Under the pieces are notes generated by a model. It was not told where the DNA came from. It saw only the letters and a list, made by a program, of their open reading frames with translations, and did not search any database. Made by a program: the position numbers and the translations under genes. A DNA stretch of 64,000 nucleotides. It comes from Chaenocephalus aceratus (lineage: Eukaryota > Chordata > Actinopteri > Perciformes > Channichthyidae). Of this stretch, positions 1 to 11,400 are shown piece by piece. Location of the stretch: assembly GCA_023974075.1 (NCBI GenBank), contig JAMFTG010000113.1, positions 186,001-250,000 of the forward strand. The letters run 5' to 3'. The stretch's first letter is position 1; every line of letters begins with the position of its first letter.

Positions 1-1604
1 TCGATCAGCGCAGCTGCTGAACACACATCCTACACAGCCAAATGGACAGCGCTCCGTGTGGTGTGCACGGAGAAGCCTGGACCCCGTTGGCCCCCCTGCC
101 TCGTGCTGTCGTTCCTCCAGCTGTTGCTGGACAGGAATTGGCTTATAGCACGGTAAAAACATATGCTGCTGCCATTTCATCTTGCCACGTAGGTTTGGTG
201 TCAGCACGGTGTTTAGTCACCCTCTGACAAAACGTTTTCTACGGGGAGCACAGAGACTCAGACATGTGTCACGCGCTTTAGCGCCTCAATGGGTTTTGGC
301 TTAGTGTTACACGCACTGAGTAAAGCTCCATTTGAACCTTTAGATCAGGTTCCCCTGAAGTTCTTGTCAGCCAAAGTAGCGCTGCTCTTGGCTCTGACAT
401 CAGCTAAAGGGTGAGTGATATGTCTGCTCTCTCTGTGGCTCCGTCATGTCTCCGGATCCAAGGAGATGGCAGCTCAGCTGTTTTGCGCCTTAAACCGGCT
501 TTTATGCCAAAGGTGATCACAAGCTCTTTTAAATCGAGAGGGATCACTTCGGATGGCTTCTTCCCTCCTCCTCACACATCAGAGGAGGAAGCCACATCTC
601 ATCTCCTCTGTCCCGTACGTGCGCTGTCATGTTATATTGCACGCACAGCCACGTTGCGCAAGTCTCAGCGCCTGTTTGTGCATTACAGAGAGCGCTCAAT
701 AGGGCAGCCTCTGTCTGCACAGCGGCTGTCACACTGCCTGTGTGAGGCTGTGTCACAGGCGTATGTTTCCTCTGGGGTGGATCCCCCAGAAAACATCAAA
801 GCGCACAGCACCAGAGGAATTTCAACCTCTATGGCGTTGCATGGAGGAATGACAGTGGGAGACATTTGCAATGCTGCATCTTGGTCTTCCCCCTGTTCTT
901 TTATTCGTTTTTATTTGAGGGATGTCTCCCATTCCTCTCTTACACATTCAGTACTGCTGTTCTGTCAGATTGAGGAATGTCAGGGACTAAACGGCGTGCC
1001 CTCTCTCCTGCCTATCGGCATTCAGAGAGCTGCCCCTTTTGCCCCTCTTTTATAGGTTTAACAAGTGGGAGTTGTTTATCTCTCTTTTTTTAAACGACGG
1101 GTATTCACCTTCATTCCCTTAAAGAGAATATTCATTTGGAATAATGCTATATTTCCAGGGACTGTGATGCTCCTTCTTTTTCGCATGGGTTATTAATTGA
1201 GTAGATGGGTTTTTGTGCTTCTGGTTACGGACGGACCAGTGGGGCGTGGACTACATCCTGCTTCGCCCTTAACCCAATAGCGATAGCCTTAGAGGGCGAA
1301 GCCTCATACGAAATAGAACTGAGGTTACGTACTGTAACCCAGCTTCTATGAGTATAGGCGCAGCCCTCTAAGGTTCGGGCCCCACTGGCTCCGCGAATAG
1401 CTGAAGAAAAGCTGTTTGTGTGGGAGCAGTTGGACGGGCCATCTTCCTATTTATACGGAAGTGAGGCCGGAGGTGGGGCCCAGGTGGGCGTGGATTGAAT
1501 CTGTCAGTGCTGCACACGTGCAGTGGGATTACCCAATAGCGATAGCCTTAGAGGGCTGCGCCTATACTCATAGAAGCTGGGTTACAGTAGGTAACCTCAG
1601 TTCT
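1..1604 (+). mobile_element. DIRS-type retrotransposon, 3' portion
   Basis: This is the 3' end of a tyrosine-recombinase (DIRS-like) retrotransposon that begins upstream of the window. Decayed recombinase coding sequence fills about 40-1055. It is followed by a non-coding tail with the repeat geometry typical of DIRS elements: an arm at 1314-1373 is the near-perfect reverse complement of 1546-1604, and the start of that second arm also occurs as a direct repeat at about 1271-1297 and 1531-1556. DIRS elements use split inverted and internal complementary repeats instead of LTRs. The right end can be placed because the sequence from 1603 onward reappears uninterrupted at 4804, so the element inserted just before that point. 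Confidence 0.8.
100..1055 (+). pseudogene. DIRS tyrosine recombinase, frameshifted
   Basis: This is the C-terminal part of a phage-integrase-like tyrosine recombinase of DIRS type, which would integrate a circular DNA intermediate. An N-terminal core-binding piece (STVKTYAAAISSCHVG) is at about 150-200. The catalytic domain is open from 411 to 1055 and carries IKAHSTRG, matching the H-x-x-R box, and FIRFYLRDV, containing the candidate nucleophilic tyrosine. The reading frame breaks between 190 and 411; around 401-413 one base appears to be missing where family members read K-R-V-S-D. It is therefore an inactive copy. The reverse transcriptase and RNase H regions would lie upstream of the window. 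Confidence 0.75.
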
Positions 1605-2235
1605 TTAACTGTTTATGTATGCAACAAATACACCATGGCAAATTCCTCATATGTGTTAACCTACTTGGCAATAAACCGGTTTCTGATATTTTGATTCACA
1701 TTTCTATTCAACACGATTGTAACAGTCTGTATTGTGTGGTGGTCTACCAGGTGCCATGGTGCTTATTAAAGTCTGACCGCTGCAGGAAGGAAGGACCTGC
1801 AGTATCTCTCCGTGAGACACAGCAAGGAGTAAATATTGAACTTGCAATTCTTTAAATTCCTCAAATTATTGGGACTTTCCTTGTGGAATATGTATGATTC
1901 ATGCAGCATGCTTTCTGAAAGTCACATGTCCTGTATACCTGGTTCACAGCATGCTCCAACCGACTACATAATGAGCAGCATTATGTGTTGCAATGCCCTT
2001 GTTACAGTCACTGTGGACTGTTTCTTGTAAATCAGCTGCTCTCCTGTGATTGGCTGCTTTGCTTTCACTTTCTGTGAGCTTGAATACAAGCTCAGAGGGA
2101 GCTCAGTGTTCTTCACTCATTTTCCAATTTCAAGGAAACCATCAGAAGAGATAACAAGCAAAATGGATGAGTGCTAATATATACTTTTCTGTTTATACAA
2201 CTTCATTCAAAAAGTGTAATATAGTAACACGCGCC
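1603..2235 (+). repeat. Duplicate lysozyme promoter/exon 1 (copy 1)
   Basis: This 633-bp segment is duplicated without any length change at 4804-5436, with roughly ten substitutions (my estimate by eye). Copy 2 is the functional promoter and first exon of the lysozyme gene. In copy 1 the start codon (2163-2165) is kept, but the splice donor that reads GTGAGT in copy 2 reads ATGAGT here (2167-2172). The AATAAAA upstream of the leader has also become AATACAA (about 2083). It is therefore probably a dead duplicate. The interferon-response-like TTTCACTTTC at 2063-2072 is unchanged. Confidence 0.85.
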
Positions 2236-2351
2236 ATGTTTGGACATTAGTACCAGCATTTCAAGGCTACGTAAACATATCAAGGTGATTGTTAAAAATG
2301 TATGTTTTGCACATAAGTCATTATTGCACTATTTATGTAACTGCAGAATAG
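2236..2351 (+). repeat. Duplicated lysozyme upstream segment (copy 1)
   Basis: This 116-bp segment matches 4685-4802 almost perfectly; the later copy has two extra bases. In the later copy it lies directly upstream of the lysozyme promoter block. Here it lies directly downstream of the first promoter block, which is the junction expected from a tandem duplication. A LINE begins at once after it, at 2352. Confidence 0.85.
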
Positions 2352-4000
2352 GTTTATTTTATCTCATTCATCTTATCACAGTCAGTATCAATCAATCAAT
2401 CAATGTTTATTTATATAGCCCAATATCACAAATGTTACATTTGTCTCAGTGGTCTTCACAGTGTGTACAGAATATCAGTATGACAATACGACACCCTCTG
2501 TCCTTAGACTCTCACATCGTACAAGGAAAAACTTCCAAAGAAAACCCACAGTTTAAAGGGAAAAATGGGAGAAACCTCAGGGAGAGCAACAGAGGAGGGA
2601 TCCCTCTCCCAGGACGGACAGACGTGCAATAGATGCCGTGTGTAAATTGAAAAGATAATACATTTGCAACATAGGTAGTCCAAATGTTTGGAAATGCATG
2701 TGTGTATAGGAAGATGAATCCACGAGGATATCCATCAGGACCGATGATCCAGGACCACAGCCACGACTCAAGATCCAGGGCTCGCGATCCAGGACACAGG
2801 ACCTTAGGATCATCCATGACTCCGGATCCCGGCGTATATAGACACCAAAAAGAAAGACATTTGGGGAAGCTGGGTTAATCGGAACATGAGAGTACACAGG
2901 TATAGACAGAGAGAAGGAAGAAGTAAGATGTCCCCCGACAAACTAAGCCTATCAGCAAAACTAGAGGCTGAATCTAATCAGCCCAAACTATAAGCTTCAT
3001 CAAAAAGGAAGGTCTTAAGCGCACTCTTAAAAACGGATAGGGTGTCTGCCGCCCGAACACAAACTGGAAGCTGATTCCACAAATGTGGAGCTTGATAAGA
3101 AAAGGCTCTGGCTCCCATTGTACTTTTAGAGGCTTTTGGAACAACCAACAACCCTGCATTCTTGGAACGCAATGCCCTAGTAGGACAGTAGGGTATAATG
3201 AGTTCTTTAAGGTAAGATGGCGCCTGCCCATTAAGGGCTTTGTAGGCGAGAAGAAGAATTTTAAATTCTATCCTGTGTTCTATAGGGAGTCAGTGTAAGG
3301 CAGCCAGAACAGGAGTAATGTGGTCCCTTTTCCTAACTCTGGTTAGTACACGAGCCGCAGCATTTTGAATCAGCTGAAGCGACTTGACTGACTTCTTGGT
3401 ACTCCCTGATAATAAAGAGTTACAATAATCCAGCCTAGAAGTAACAAATGCATGGACTAGTTTCTCTGCATCGTTTTGAGGCAAGATATGCCTGATTTTT
3501 GCAATGTTACGTAGATGGAAGTAGGCGGTCCTTGCAATTGATTTTATGTGGGCGTTAAAGGATAAATCCTGATCAAATATAACACCAAGATTCCTTACAG
3601 TCTCACTGGAGGCCAAATTAATGCCATCCATAGTTAGTATATCTTTAGATAATTTGTTTCGTAGATTCTTCGGGCCAAGTACAATAACTTCAGTTTTGGT
3701 CGTGTTTAACATCAAAAAGTTTAAGGTCATCCACGTTTTTAAGTCCTTAAGGCAGTCTTGAATTTTATTTAGATGATTAATTTCATCAGGCTTGATTGAT
3801 AAATATAGTTGAGTATCATCCGCATAACAATGAAAGTTTACAGAATGATTCCTTATAATATTGCCTAACGGAAGCATATATAATGTGAACAAAATAGGTC
3901 CGAACTCTGAGCCCTGTGGCACTCCTTGGCTAACTTTGGTTTGCGTGGAAGATTCATCATTGACACGTACAAACTGAGGCGTTTCATATGCAGCACACGA
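2352..4000 (-). mobile_element. L2-like LINE, 5'-truncated
   Basis: This non-LTR retrotransposon is inserted in reverse orientation. Its 3' end is at about 2390, where a short (TCAA)n run and a widespread fish LINE tail are seen. Coding sequence for the reverse transcriptase extends on the minus strand from about 3980 down to about 2980. The 5' end is lost near 4000, the usual result of incomplete target-primed reverse transcription. The exact superfamily label (L2 or a close CR1-group lineage) is inferred from the protein. Confidence 0.85.
2980..3980 (-). pseudogene. LINE reverse transcriptase, C-terminal part
   Basis: The minus-strand frame from 3922 to 3290 encodes about 210 residues of a non-LTR reverse transcriptase. 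It has the PQGS-x-x-GPILF motif, the catalytic YADD box (HCYADDTQLY) and the thumb-like LVHAFVTSRLDYCNSLLSG segment. In-frame sequence continues upstream to about 3980. Downstream of 3290 the frame is broken, and the usual C-terminal tail (WNQLPVCVRAADTLSVFKS) appears in another frame at 2978-3172. The copy is truncated at its 5' end and frameshifted, so inactive. Confidence 0.85.
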
Positions 4001-4684
4001 GTCTGACTCATATTGAATAATGACAAAATAAGCCTCATTTAATTCCTAGAAAAATGTGCAATATTCTCTTGAATTTCTTCTTTGGTCCAGTGTTATTTAA
4101 CAGTATGTTTTACCTCTTGTTGTTCTGGCTAAACACTGTTTCCTGTGAGTAGTGTTTGGTTCCTCTAAACCCACATTTTTAGGTTACACTTTGCAGATTG
4201 TGACAGTTTTTATCTCAAGAGTTTCACCTGATAAAAGACTTTTGGTTAGCATAACGCACATTTTATTTTTAGCATATTAAAACAGGGTTTCTGTTTCTTG
4301 TCTCAAAGTCCAAGCAACAACTCATAGACGTGTTTACCAGCCAGCTAAAACTGAAACTGAAAACAGCTGTGTCTTATCTCAACTTTATGACTCCTTTAAG
4401 TTCTTTGGCTTTATGGCTTGTGAGGTTATTTTACAGCCTAACATTTTTTTGCATTGTGTGTCTTGTGACACAAATAGTCAAATGTTATTAATGTTTGAAA
4501 TAACAAAAAAGAGTTACCAAGAAACCCGAAATCAGAAATCACATTTTAATTACACGACATTTTTTCAGCATTACAGCAAAAGTGATATTGCAGATAAAAG
4601 GCAAACAATAAAGAGAGTAAGCTAACATATTCAATATAGAGAAGCACATGTTAGTAGAAATACAAATACAGACAACTAACATAC
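4001..4684. other. Unique AT-rich sequence upstream of lysozyme gene
   Basis: I see no gene or recognisable transposon here. One notable site is GAAACTGAAA at 4353-4362, which fits the interferon-stimulated response element consensus GAAANNGAAA and lies about 1 kb upstream of the lysozyme start codon. Confidence 0.4.
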
Positions 4685-4802
4685 ATGTTTGGACATTAGT
4701 ACCAGCATTTCAAGGCTACGTAAACATATCAAGGTGATTGTTAAAAATGTATGTTTTGCACATAACAGTCATTATTGCACTATTTATGTAACTGCAGAAT
4801 AG
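4685..4802 (+). repeat. Duplicated lysozyme upstream segment (copy 2)
   Basis: This matches 2236-2351. It lies directly upstream of the intact promoter block, so it probably shows the ancestral order of the duplicated unit. Confidence 0.8.
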
Positions 4803-4803
4803 C

Positions 4804-5363
4804 CTTTAACTGTTTATGTATGCAACAAATACACCATGGCAAATTCCTCATATGTGTTAACCTACTTGGCAATAAACCGGTTTCTGATATTTTGATTCAG
4901 ATTTCTATTCAACAAGATTGTAACAGTCTGTATTGTGTGGTGGTCTACCAGGTGCCATTGTGCTTATTAAAGTCTGACCGCTGCAGGAAGGAAGGACCTG
5001 CAGTACCTCTCCGTGAGACACAGCAAGGAGTAAATATTGAACTTGCAATTCTTTAAATTCTTCAAATTATTGGGACTTTCCTTGTGGAATATGTATGATT
5101 CATGCAGCATGCTTTCTGAAAGTCACATGTCCTGTATACCTGGTTCACAGCATGCTCCAACCGACTACATAATGAGCAGCATTATGTTTTGCAATGCCCT
5201 TGTTACAGTCACTGTGGACTGTTTCTTGTAAATCAGCTGCTCTCCTGTGATTGGCTGCTTTGCTTTCACTTTCTGTGAGCTTGAATAAAAGCTCAGAGGG
5301 AGCTCAGTGTTCTTCACTCACTTTCCAATTTCAAGGAAACCATCAGAAGAGATAACAAGCAAA
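4804..5363 (+). promoter_or_regulatory. Lysozyme g promoter and 5' UTR
   Basis: This is the second copy of the 633-bp duplicated block and it leads into the functional first exon. An inverted CCAAT box (ATTGG) lies near 5250. TTTCACTTTC at 5264-5273 is the reverse of GAAANNGAAA, an IRF/ISRE-type site. AATAAAA at 5284-5290 is the best TATA-like element, and transcription would then start near 5315. The start codon is at 5364. Control by interferon-regulatory factors is an inference from these motifs, although it would suit an antibacterial immune gene. Confidence 0.55.
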
Positions 5364-7872
5364 ATGGGTGAGTGCTAATATATACTTTTCTGTTTATACA
5401 ACTTCATTCAAAAAGTGTAATATAGTAACACACGCCTCGACTGCACCTGTCTTTTATAATCGTTTCATTTGTACTTCGTATATTGTACTTAAGGAAGTGG
5501 TTCACAGTAGCTATTTACTTAAAGGGTTATAAAGGACTGGATTATGATTGTTGGATTACTTCATTATAATTATATGTAAATTGTGACTTAGTACTTCATT
5601 TATATTTGGTATTAGGTAATATTCTGAACCTGTAATGATAAAGTAGCAAAATAAGTACCTCTAAATTCTATTTAAGTGCTGGAGTAAATGCACTTTATTA
5701 TATTCCCATACTGCCGAAAAGTCCCCTCAAGTCCATGTGTCCAGTGGTGGAACGCAATTAACTTGCATATAAGTACAAATGTGAGGTAATTGTACTTTAT
5801 TTGAGTATTTTCTTTATGGACTTTTACTTTACTGCAATTCAAAAGAAATATTGAAATTTGTACTCGACTACTTTTTTTTAACAGCTCTAGTTACTTGAGA
5901 CATTTAGATTGTTGTTTACAATATATTGTAGTGATATTTTATTTAAACATCATAACATTATATATTATAATCAGACAGGAAATTATTTTCCATCTTTAAA
6001 CAATAAAATAATCGCCTTGTTTATTTTTGAATGATTATCGAGTTTTAATCTTGCTTTTGAAAAAAAAATGTCTTGTAATACTTTGAGTAGATTTTGCTTT
6101 TTATACTTACTAATAATTTAACATTTTAAATGTAAGAATGAATTTAGAGTATTAGTATTTTGACTTAAGTAAAAGCTTTTAAACTCTTCCTGCAACAATG
6201 CTTATGTGAATGGAAACTGATCTAATAAGCGTGTCATTACCAGGTTACGCCAGCGTAATGCGTGTTGAAACCAGTGGGGCTTCCTGGTCAACATCTCAGC
6301 AGGACAGACTTGGATGTACAGGTAATCACTACAAGACACACACGCTGAATAATCAGAAATTCTATACAAAGTTATCATATATCTCCATGTTAAAGGGATC
6401 GTAGTCTGCTTTTTGGCTTCTTAACATTTAACAACCTAATAATGTGTCATACCCACTTAGCGGGAAGAAACTCAGCTAACTGACGATATGAACCATTTTA
6501 CCGAAACAAGACACAACTATAAAACCAAGCCTCTGAACTTATCGGATCTGCACAAACAAGATATCAGATTAAAACTGAGATTCCACAGATTCTATAGATA
6601 TAAGTATCATCAATGTGCGATAAAAACTCACTGCAGCAAAAGCAAATCCATACATCACACAACGTAGCTTTAGGTAGCCAAAAATATGCCTTACCTTTGT
6701 TGTTTTCTGATCAAAAGTGGTCTTCAATGGCATTAAAACGATAAAAACGGTGCTGAAGGTTAATCCATAGGTTAATCCAATGTGTGTGTGTCACTTTGAA
6801 ATTATTACTGATAATCCATCTTCATATTTATGGCCTAAACCTAGGTTTCAGTTTTCAGAGCGTAACAAGATGTTAGTCTACTGTCCCATCATTCAAGGGT
6901 GGTTTTCACTATAAGTCTTTTTTTGGACGGACACTATCATTTACATAATAATTTTACTTTGTTCAATCTGAATTTGCTTTAAAATAAAAAACATCTATAT
7001 TGATTCTGACTTTTCTACATCTAACTCATAGGTTTATCATTGCTTTGAGAACAAAGATTATTAAGGTACCCCTTTTAGAAGTGAAGATATAGTCCTTTGT
7101 TCTGGGAATGTCCTTTTCGAGCCTGAGACCTGAAAAACATGGCTCAGGGCTTAACATAGTATCAACTTTTCTGTATGTTCACATGGAAATAGATTTGTTG
7201 CACTAAGGGCATATTTTGGTTTCTCTCTAAAGGTGTGGCGGCATCTCACACCATGGCACAGACCGATAGTGGAAGAATGGCAAAATATAGGTCTAAAATC
7301 AACAGTGTGGGAGGTCAATCTGGAATTGAGCCAGCTCTCATCGCTGCCATCATCTCCAGAGAGTCCAGGGCTGGAAATGCATTACAGAATGGCTGGGGAG
7401 ACCATGGTAACGCCTGGGGACTGATGCAGGTTGTTAGAACTTCTTCTGTTTTGTATCGCATCGTCTTAGTAGAGCTTCACATTACAATAAAATAAAAGCG
7501 TTTCCATTTCTTTAGGTCGATGTGAATCCAAATGGAGGTGGACACACTGCACGTGGTAGTTGGGACAGTGAGGAGCACCTCAGCCAAGCCACGGGAATAT
7601 TGGTTGATTTTATCGATCGGATCAGTAAGAAATTTCCGAGCTGGAGCAGCGAGCAGAAGCTGAAAGGTTGGTTTCACTGGATCAGAAATTGTCGTCCCAA
7701 TCTTCTGCTGTGTTTCTCATTTGTGTTTGTCTTTACAGGAGGGATCGCAGCCTACAATATGGGTGATAGAAATGTCCATTCCTACGATAGCGTGGATGCC
7801 AACACAACTGGTAAAGACTACTCCAACGATGTTGTTGCCAGAGCTCAGTGGTATAAAACAAATGGCTTTTAA
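5364..7872 (+). CDS. lysg: Goose-type lysozyme (lysozyme g), five exons
   Basis: This antibacterial muramidase cleaves the N-acetylmuramic acid/N-acetylglucosamine bond of peptidoglycan. Exons are 5364-5367, 6244-6321, 7233-7429, 7516-7666 and 7739-7872. All have GT/AG borders and compatible phases, giving 187 residues, normal for a fish g-type lysozyme. Exon 1 codes only for M plus one base. The catalytic glutamate lies in IISRESRAG. The [15 protein letters not shown] segment supplies the conserved aspartates that assist catalysis. The C-terminal part [18 protein letters not shown] is also typical. There is no signal peptide, as in several fish homologues, so export may be unconventional. 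ATTAAA at 7925-7930 is a likely polyadenylation signal. The frame is intact. The upstream promoter and exon 1 are duplicated at 1603-2235. Confidence 0.93.
5742..6190. repeat. Teleost CAGTGGTGGAA-type interspersed repeat
   Basis: This diverged copy of a very common fish repeat begins with CAGTGGTGGAA and continues with runs of AGTAC/GTACTT words. It lies in lysozyme intron 1. Related pieces occur at 16530-16656, 16990-17125, 17985-18345, 40170-40345 and 41590-42165. It is probably a non-autonomous DNA transposon; the superfamily cannot be fixed from this copy. Confidence 0.55.
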
Positions 7873-7930
7873 ACACTGAAGCTGCCAACAAATAGACATT
7901 CTTCTGTTGTACTTGCATCGTGTTATTAAA

Positions 7931-8471
7931 GACTCACAATAACAATGCCTGTCAGTGAAATCCAGAAATACCGTAGGTTTATTACAGAGATGTTACAGGG
8001 GTCATACACATTCATATTTCATAGTTTTCTTACTCCTGAAAGACTATTAAAGACAATTCTATTCATGATGCCAAAACTAGAATTACAATTGTTTGATGGA
8101 GGAGGAAATAAAGAAGAGAAACCGGGATTACATTTTCATTGATTTTGAATATCATATAAACTCCATTTAAGATGATACAAAAAATTGTTTACAATCTGAA
8201 TGAAAAAGCATGTTGCACATCAAGTTAAATCCTGAACATATATAATTTACCTGCAAATGTAAAAATAAAGCATTATAATCATATTCTCTGGTTGTTTCTG
8301 ACTTTTACTGCAAACTCCTCCCACTACTTCTAATAGCTGTTTCATCCAGGTGAGTCTCCCTCTGGTTTGATGCTTCTAAAATAAATCATGTAAAGTTCTG
8401 GTGAGTTATTTCTCAGGAAGTTCTTTTGGGTTTGTTTTCATAAATACAGCTGAGTGAGAGCTTGCTGACCT
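7931..8471. other. Intergenic region between convergent genes
   Basis: AT-rich sequence between the lysozyme polyadenylation site and the stop codon of the minus-strand CD22-like gene. It should hold the 3' UTR of the latter. I see no other gene or repeat. Confidence 0.5.
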
Positions 8472-11400
8472 TCACACCAGGTCCTCCTGCTCCTCTGGTT
8501 CTTCTGTCTGTTCTGCAGAGACCATGTTCAGGTCTGAGACGTTCTCATACACAGGACAAGGGTCGAACTGATGGAGAGACAACGAGAGGAGAGTCAGAGG
8601 CCAAACTGTTTTTTCAAACTGTTTCCTTAAATTGCTTTCTGCTACAACATCTAGTTGGACAACCTTTAAAAGGTAAATACACAATGGTGCATCTATTAAG
8701 AAAGGTGTTACTCATCAAGTTACATTTCAATCCTCTGTATATTTTCATAAACATTAATGACAGAATAAGTGCACGAGTCTCTCTCCCACCTCCCAAGTCT
8801 CTATGGGTTCATTCAGTTCAGTGTTGAAGCTCACAGCTTTCTCCTTCCTGAGTTAAATCCAAAAAAAAAAAACATTTAATCGAAAAACTCTAAAAGTAAG
8901 TAAATATTTTAAGGTTTTTTTCTCACCTCATCAAGAGACAGAAAAGAAGAAGAAGAATCAGCATCTCAACCATCAGAGTCAACCTGGTGATGTTCATGAT
9001 CATTATGGATTCATCTAGACATGGAGATATAGTTGTGAGATACTGTACTGGTATTTACCTGCTGAATTTCACGTGTAGGTTAAATACTCAATTCTGATTG
9101 GTCAATTTGGACGTTGCAAATATCTGCTATTTTTGCTAAGAGACTCTTGCTAAGGAGAACAGACCGCGCATTCACACCGCAGTACTTTTCCCACAAAGGT
9201 TCATGAGAACTTAGTTCATGAGAACTCTTTTCGCGTTCACACTAAAAAGAGCCGGTACTAAAATTAGTTCATGAGAACCTTTTTACCCCCTCGAAACTTT
9301 CGTGCGGCTCTCTTGTGAGAAAAGAGCTATATGTCTGATTGACTGGGCGGATTGCAAACCACGCCCCGTAAAACTCCCAAAAAGTTTTGTGAAGCCGCCA
9401 TTTTATTACCCTCGCATTAGCATTATTAGCATTAGCATTAGCCCAGCGCAGAAACGCAGAGAGACTAACTTATGGCAACACAAAATAAAACATGGGAGCG
9501 GTGGAGATGAGGAGGTGTCGGCGTTCTGGCGATTTACTCGGAAGGCTTCAGTAGAAGCTGCTGGGACTCCCAGCAGCTTCTACTGAAGCCAGTCCCCAAC
9601 TCCGGGGACTTCCGGTGTCAGTACCAGATGTGTTCAGGCTACCAGATATGTTCGGGTGTATTTCCGTCGCACGCGTCATCCGTCATATCCGTCTACTCAC
9701 CTCCCTCTGCTCCCAGCGCTCTACTGCCACACACCGGCCGTCTGCGGAACTGCAGCCGGAGGAACTCGGGACAGCTTGAGCTTGTTATGTGTGGGGTGCT
9801 ATGGTGGGGTCCCATGTACTTGTGCACATAAATAATGTTTCTAATTATTTACAATTAAAAAATATATATATTCTGCGTTACTTTAGCAAACACTTTTATA
9901 AGGCCACTAGATTAGATAATTACGAAATGTGTAGATAGAATACATATTTTTCAGGTTATTATTTTGTCATTATGTTTCATGTTTTATTTACCTTTTAGTA
10001 TTTGTATATAGTATCTGAACTTTGGAGAGGAGTTGGGAGACACACGACACATCAAATCACATCTACAGATCAAGACAAAGCGAATGGAAGTACTCCCATA
10101 CTCCTAGCGTGAAAATGTTTGTGAAAACGTGTGCAAAGTCTCCGAAAATCCTAAAAATAAGCTCATATTTGAATTCCCCATAAAAAAACAAATCATTCAG
10201 TAAAAACAAGGCCCCACTGATCATCTACTCTCTGAGACGTTTCCAGGGATGTCTGGCTTGAGTTTCTACCACCAGGGAAAGTGGACAAAAGTGCCCGAGA
10301 TCAGCCTCTTAATTTACCCAGGGCCTAGTGCTTGGCTTTGGGCATGAAAATTCAGGAAACTCCCCTGAGTATTTTATTAAATATCTGAACTTTGGAGAGG
10401 AGTTGGGGGACACACGACACATCAAATCACATCTACAGATCAAGACGAAGCGAATGGAAGTACTCCTAGCGTGTGCAAATGTTTGTGAAAAACGTGTGCA
10501 AAGTCTCTGAAAACGGAGCAGTGGCTGTGATGCTAGCTTTGCGGCTAGCGGTTAGTTGTTGTTGTTTGAAGTTGTTGCTATGGAAACAACATGACGGAGA
10601 GAAAATGTATATCTTCTACATATAATAACGGACAAAGTAAAGAATGAAGTGTCGGCTATGTTTAAATGTTCGGCCCTCTTGAGTTGCCTTAAAATATGAC
10701 GGATATGACGGATATGACGGATGCGACGGAAATACACCCGAACACATCTGGTACCCCGAACACATCTGGTACCTATACCGGCCGGGGACTTTGGGCGGCA
10801 GTATACGCCGTGAAGTGGTTTGCGGCCTGCCAGTAAACCCAAAGCAGAAGAAGAAGAAGTGACGTCAGCGGCTTCATTTGCCTAATCCACCCTCAGGGAC
10901 TTTTTCCAGTGTGAACGCGATCTGTACTTAGTTCATGAGAACTAAAGAGTTCTCATGAACTAAGTTCTCATGAACCTTTGTGGGAAAAGTACTGCGGTGT
11001 GAATGCGCCTTATGAATCCACAGAAAGTTCACTGGTCAATTTAACAGTAGCTGTGGACACCAAACATTTTGTCCATCAGAAATCACCATGGAGTTCTTTT
11101 TGAATAATCATTAGTGTTTTTGTGGAGGGCACAACACTTTAGATTCAATATGGCTAAACTGTCCCGAGTACAAAAAAAAGTAGCGCAAGAGAATGAAAGC
11201 GGTTTAAAGACACAGGGCGCTGGATAGCAGAGATAGCAGAGAAGACAGACAGGAAGTAAACACTAAAGGGAACAGCAGAAGAAGACAGACAGAAGAAACA
11301 GACTATTTTTTTCTTAGCGGAGGCCATACGATCAGTTTAATAACTATTTTGTGAATCATTGCTTATTCAGTACGTAGCCATGTATTAAACCACTTCATGT

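Larger units (their letters stand above)
9166..11008. mobile_element. Fold-back DNA transposon in CD22-like intron
   Basis: This 1.84-kb element is bounded by terminal inverted repeats of about 65 bp that start GCGCATTCACACCGCAG and contain repeated TTCATGAGAACT words. Internally, 9627-9692 is inverted relative to about 10697-10775 (words CCGTCATATCCGTC and GAACACATCTGGTACC). There is also a perfect 47-bp hairpin at 9544-9590 and a direct duplication of about 135 bp (10010-10150 and 10380-10516). No transposase frame is visible and no target duplication is obvious. It is a non-autonomous element of undetermined superfamily. Confidence 0.75.

Noticed and set aside
2684..2878. Plus-strand open frame over the LINE tail
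   Set aside because: It is antisense to the LINE 3' region and has no similarity to known proteins.
7522..7872. Single 116-codon frame through lysozyme exons 4 and 5
   Set aside because: It reads through intron 4, which has clear GT/AG borders; the spliced form matches the lysozyme g family.
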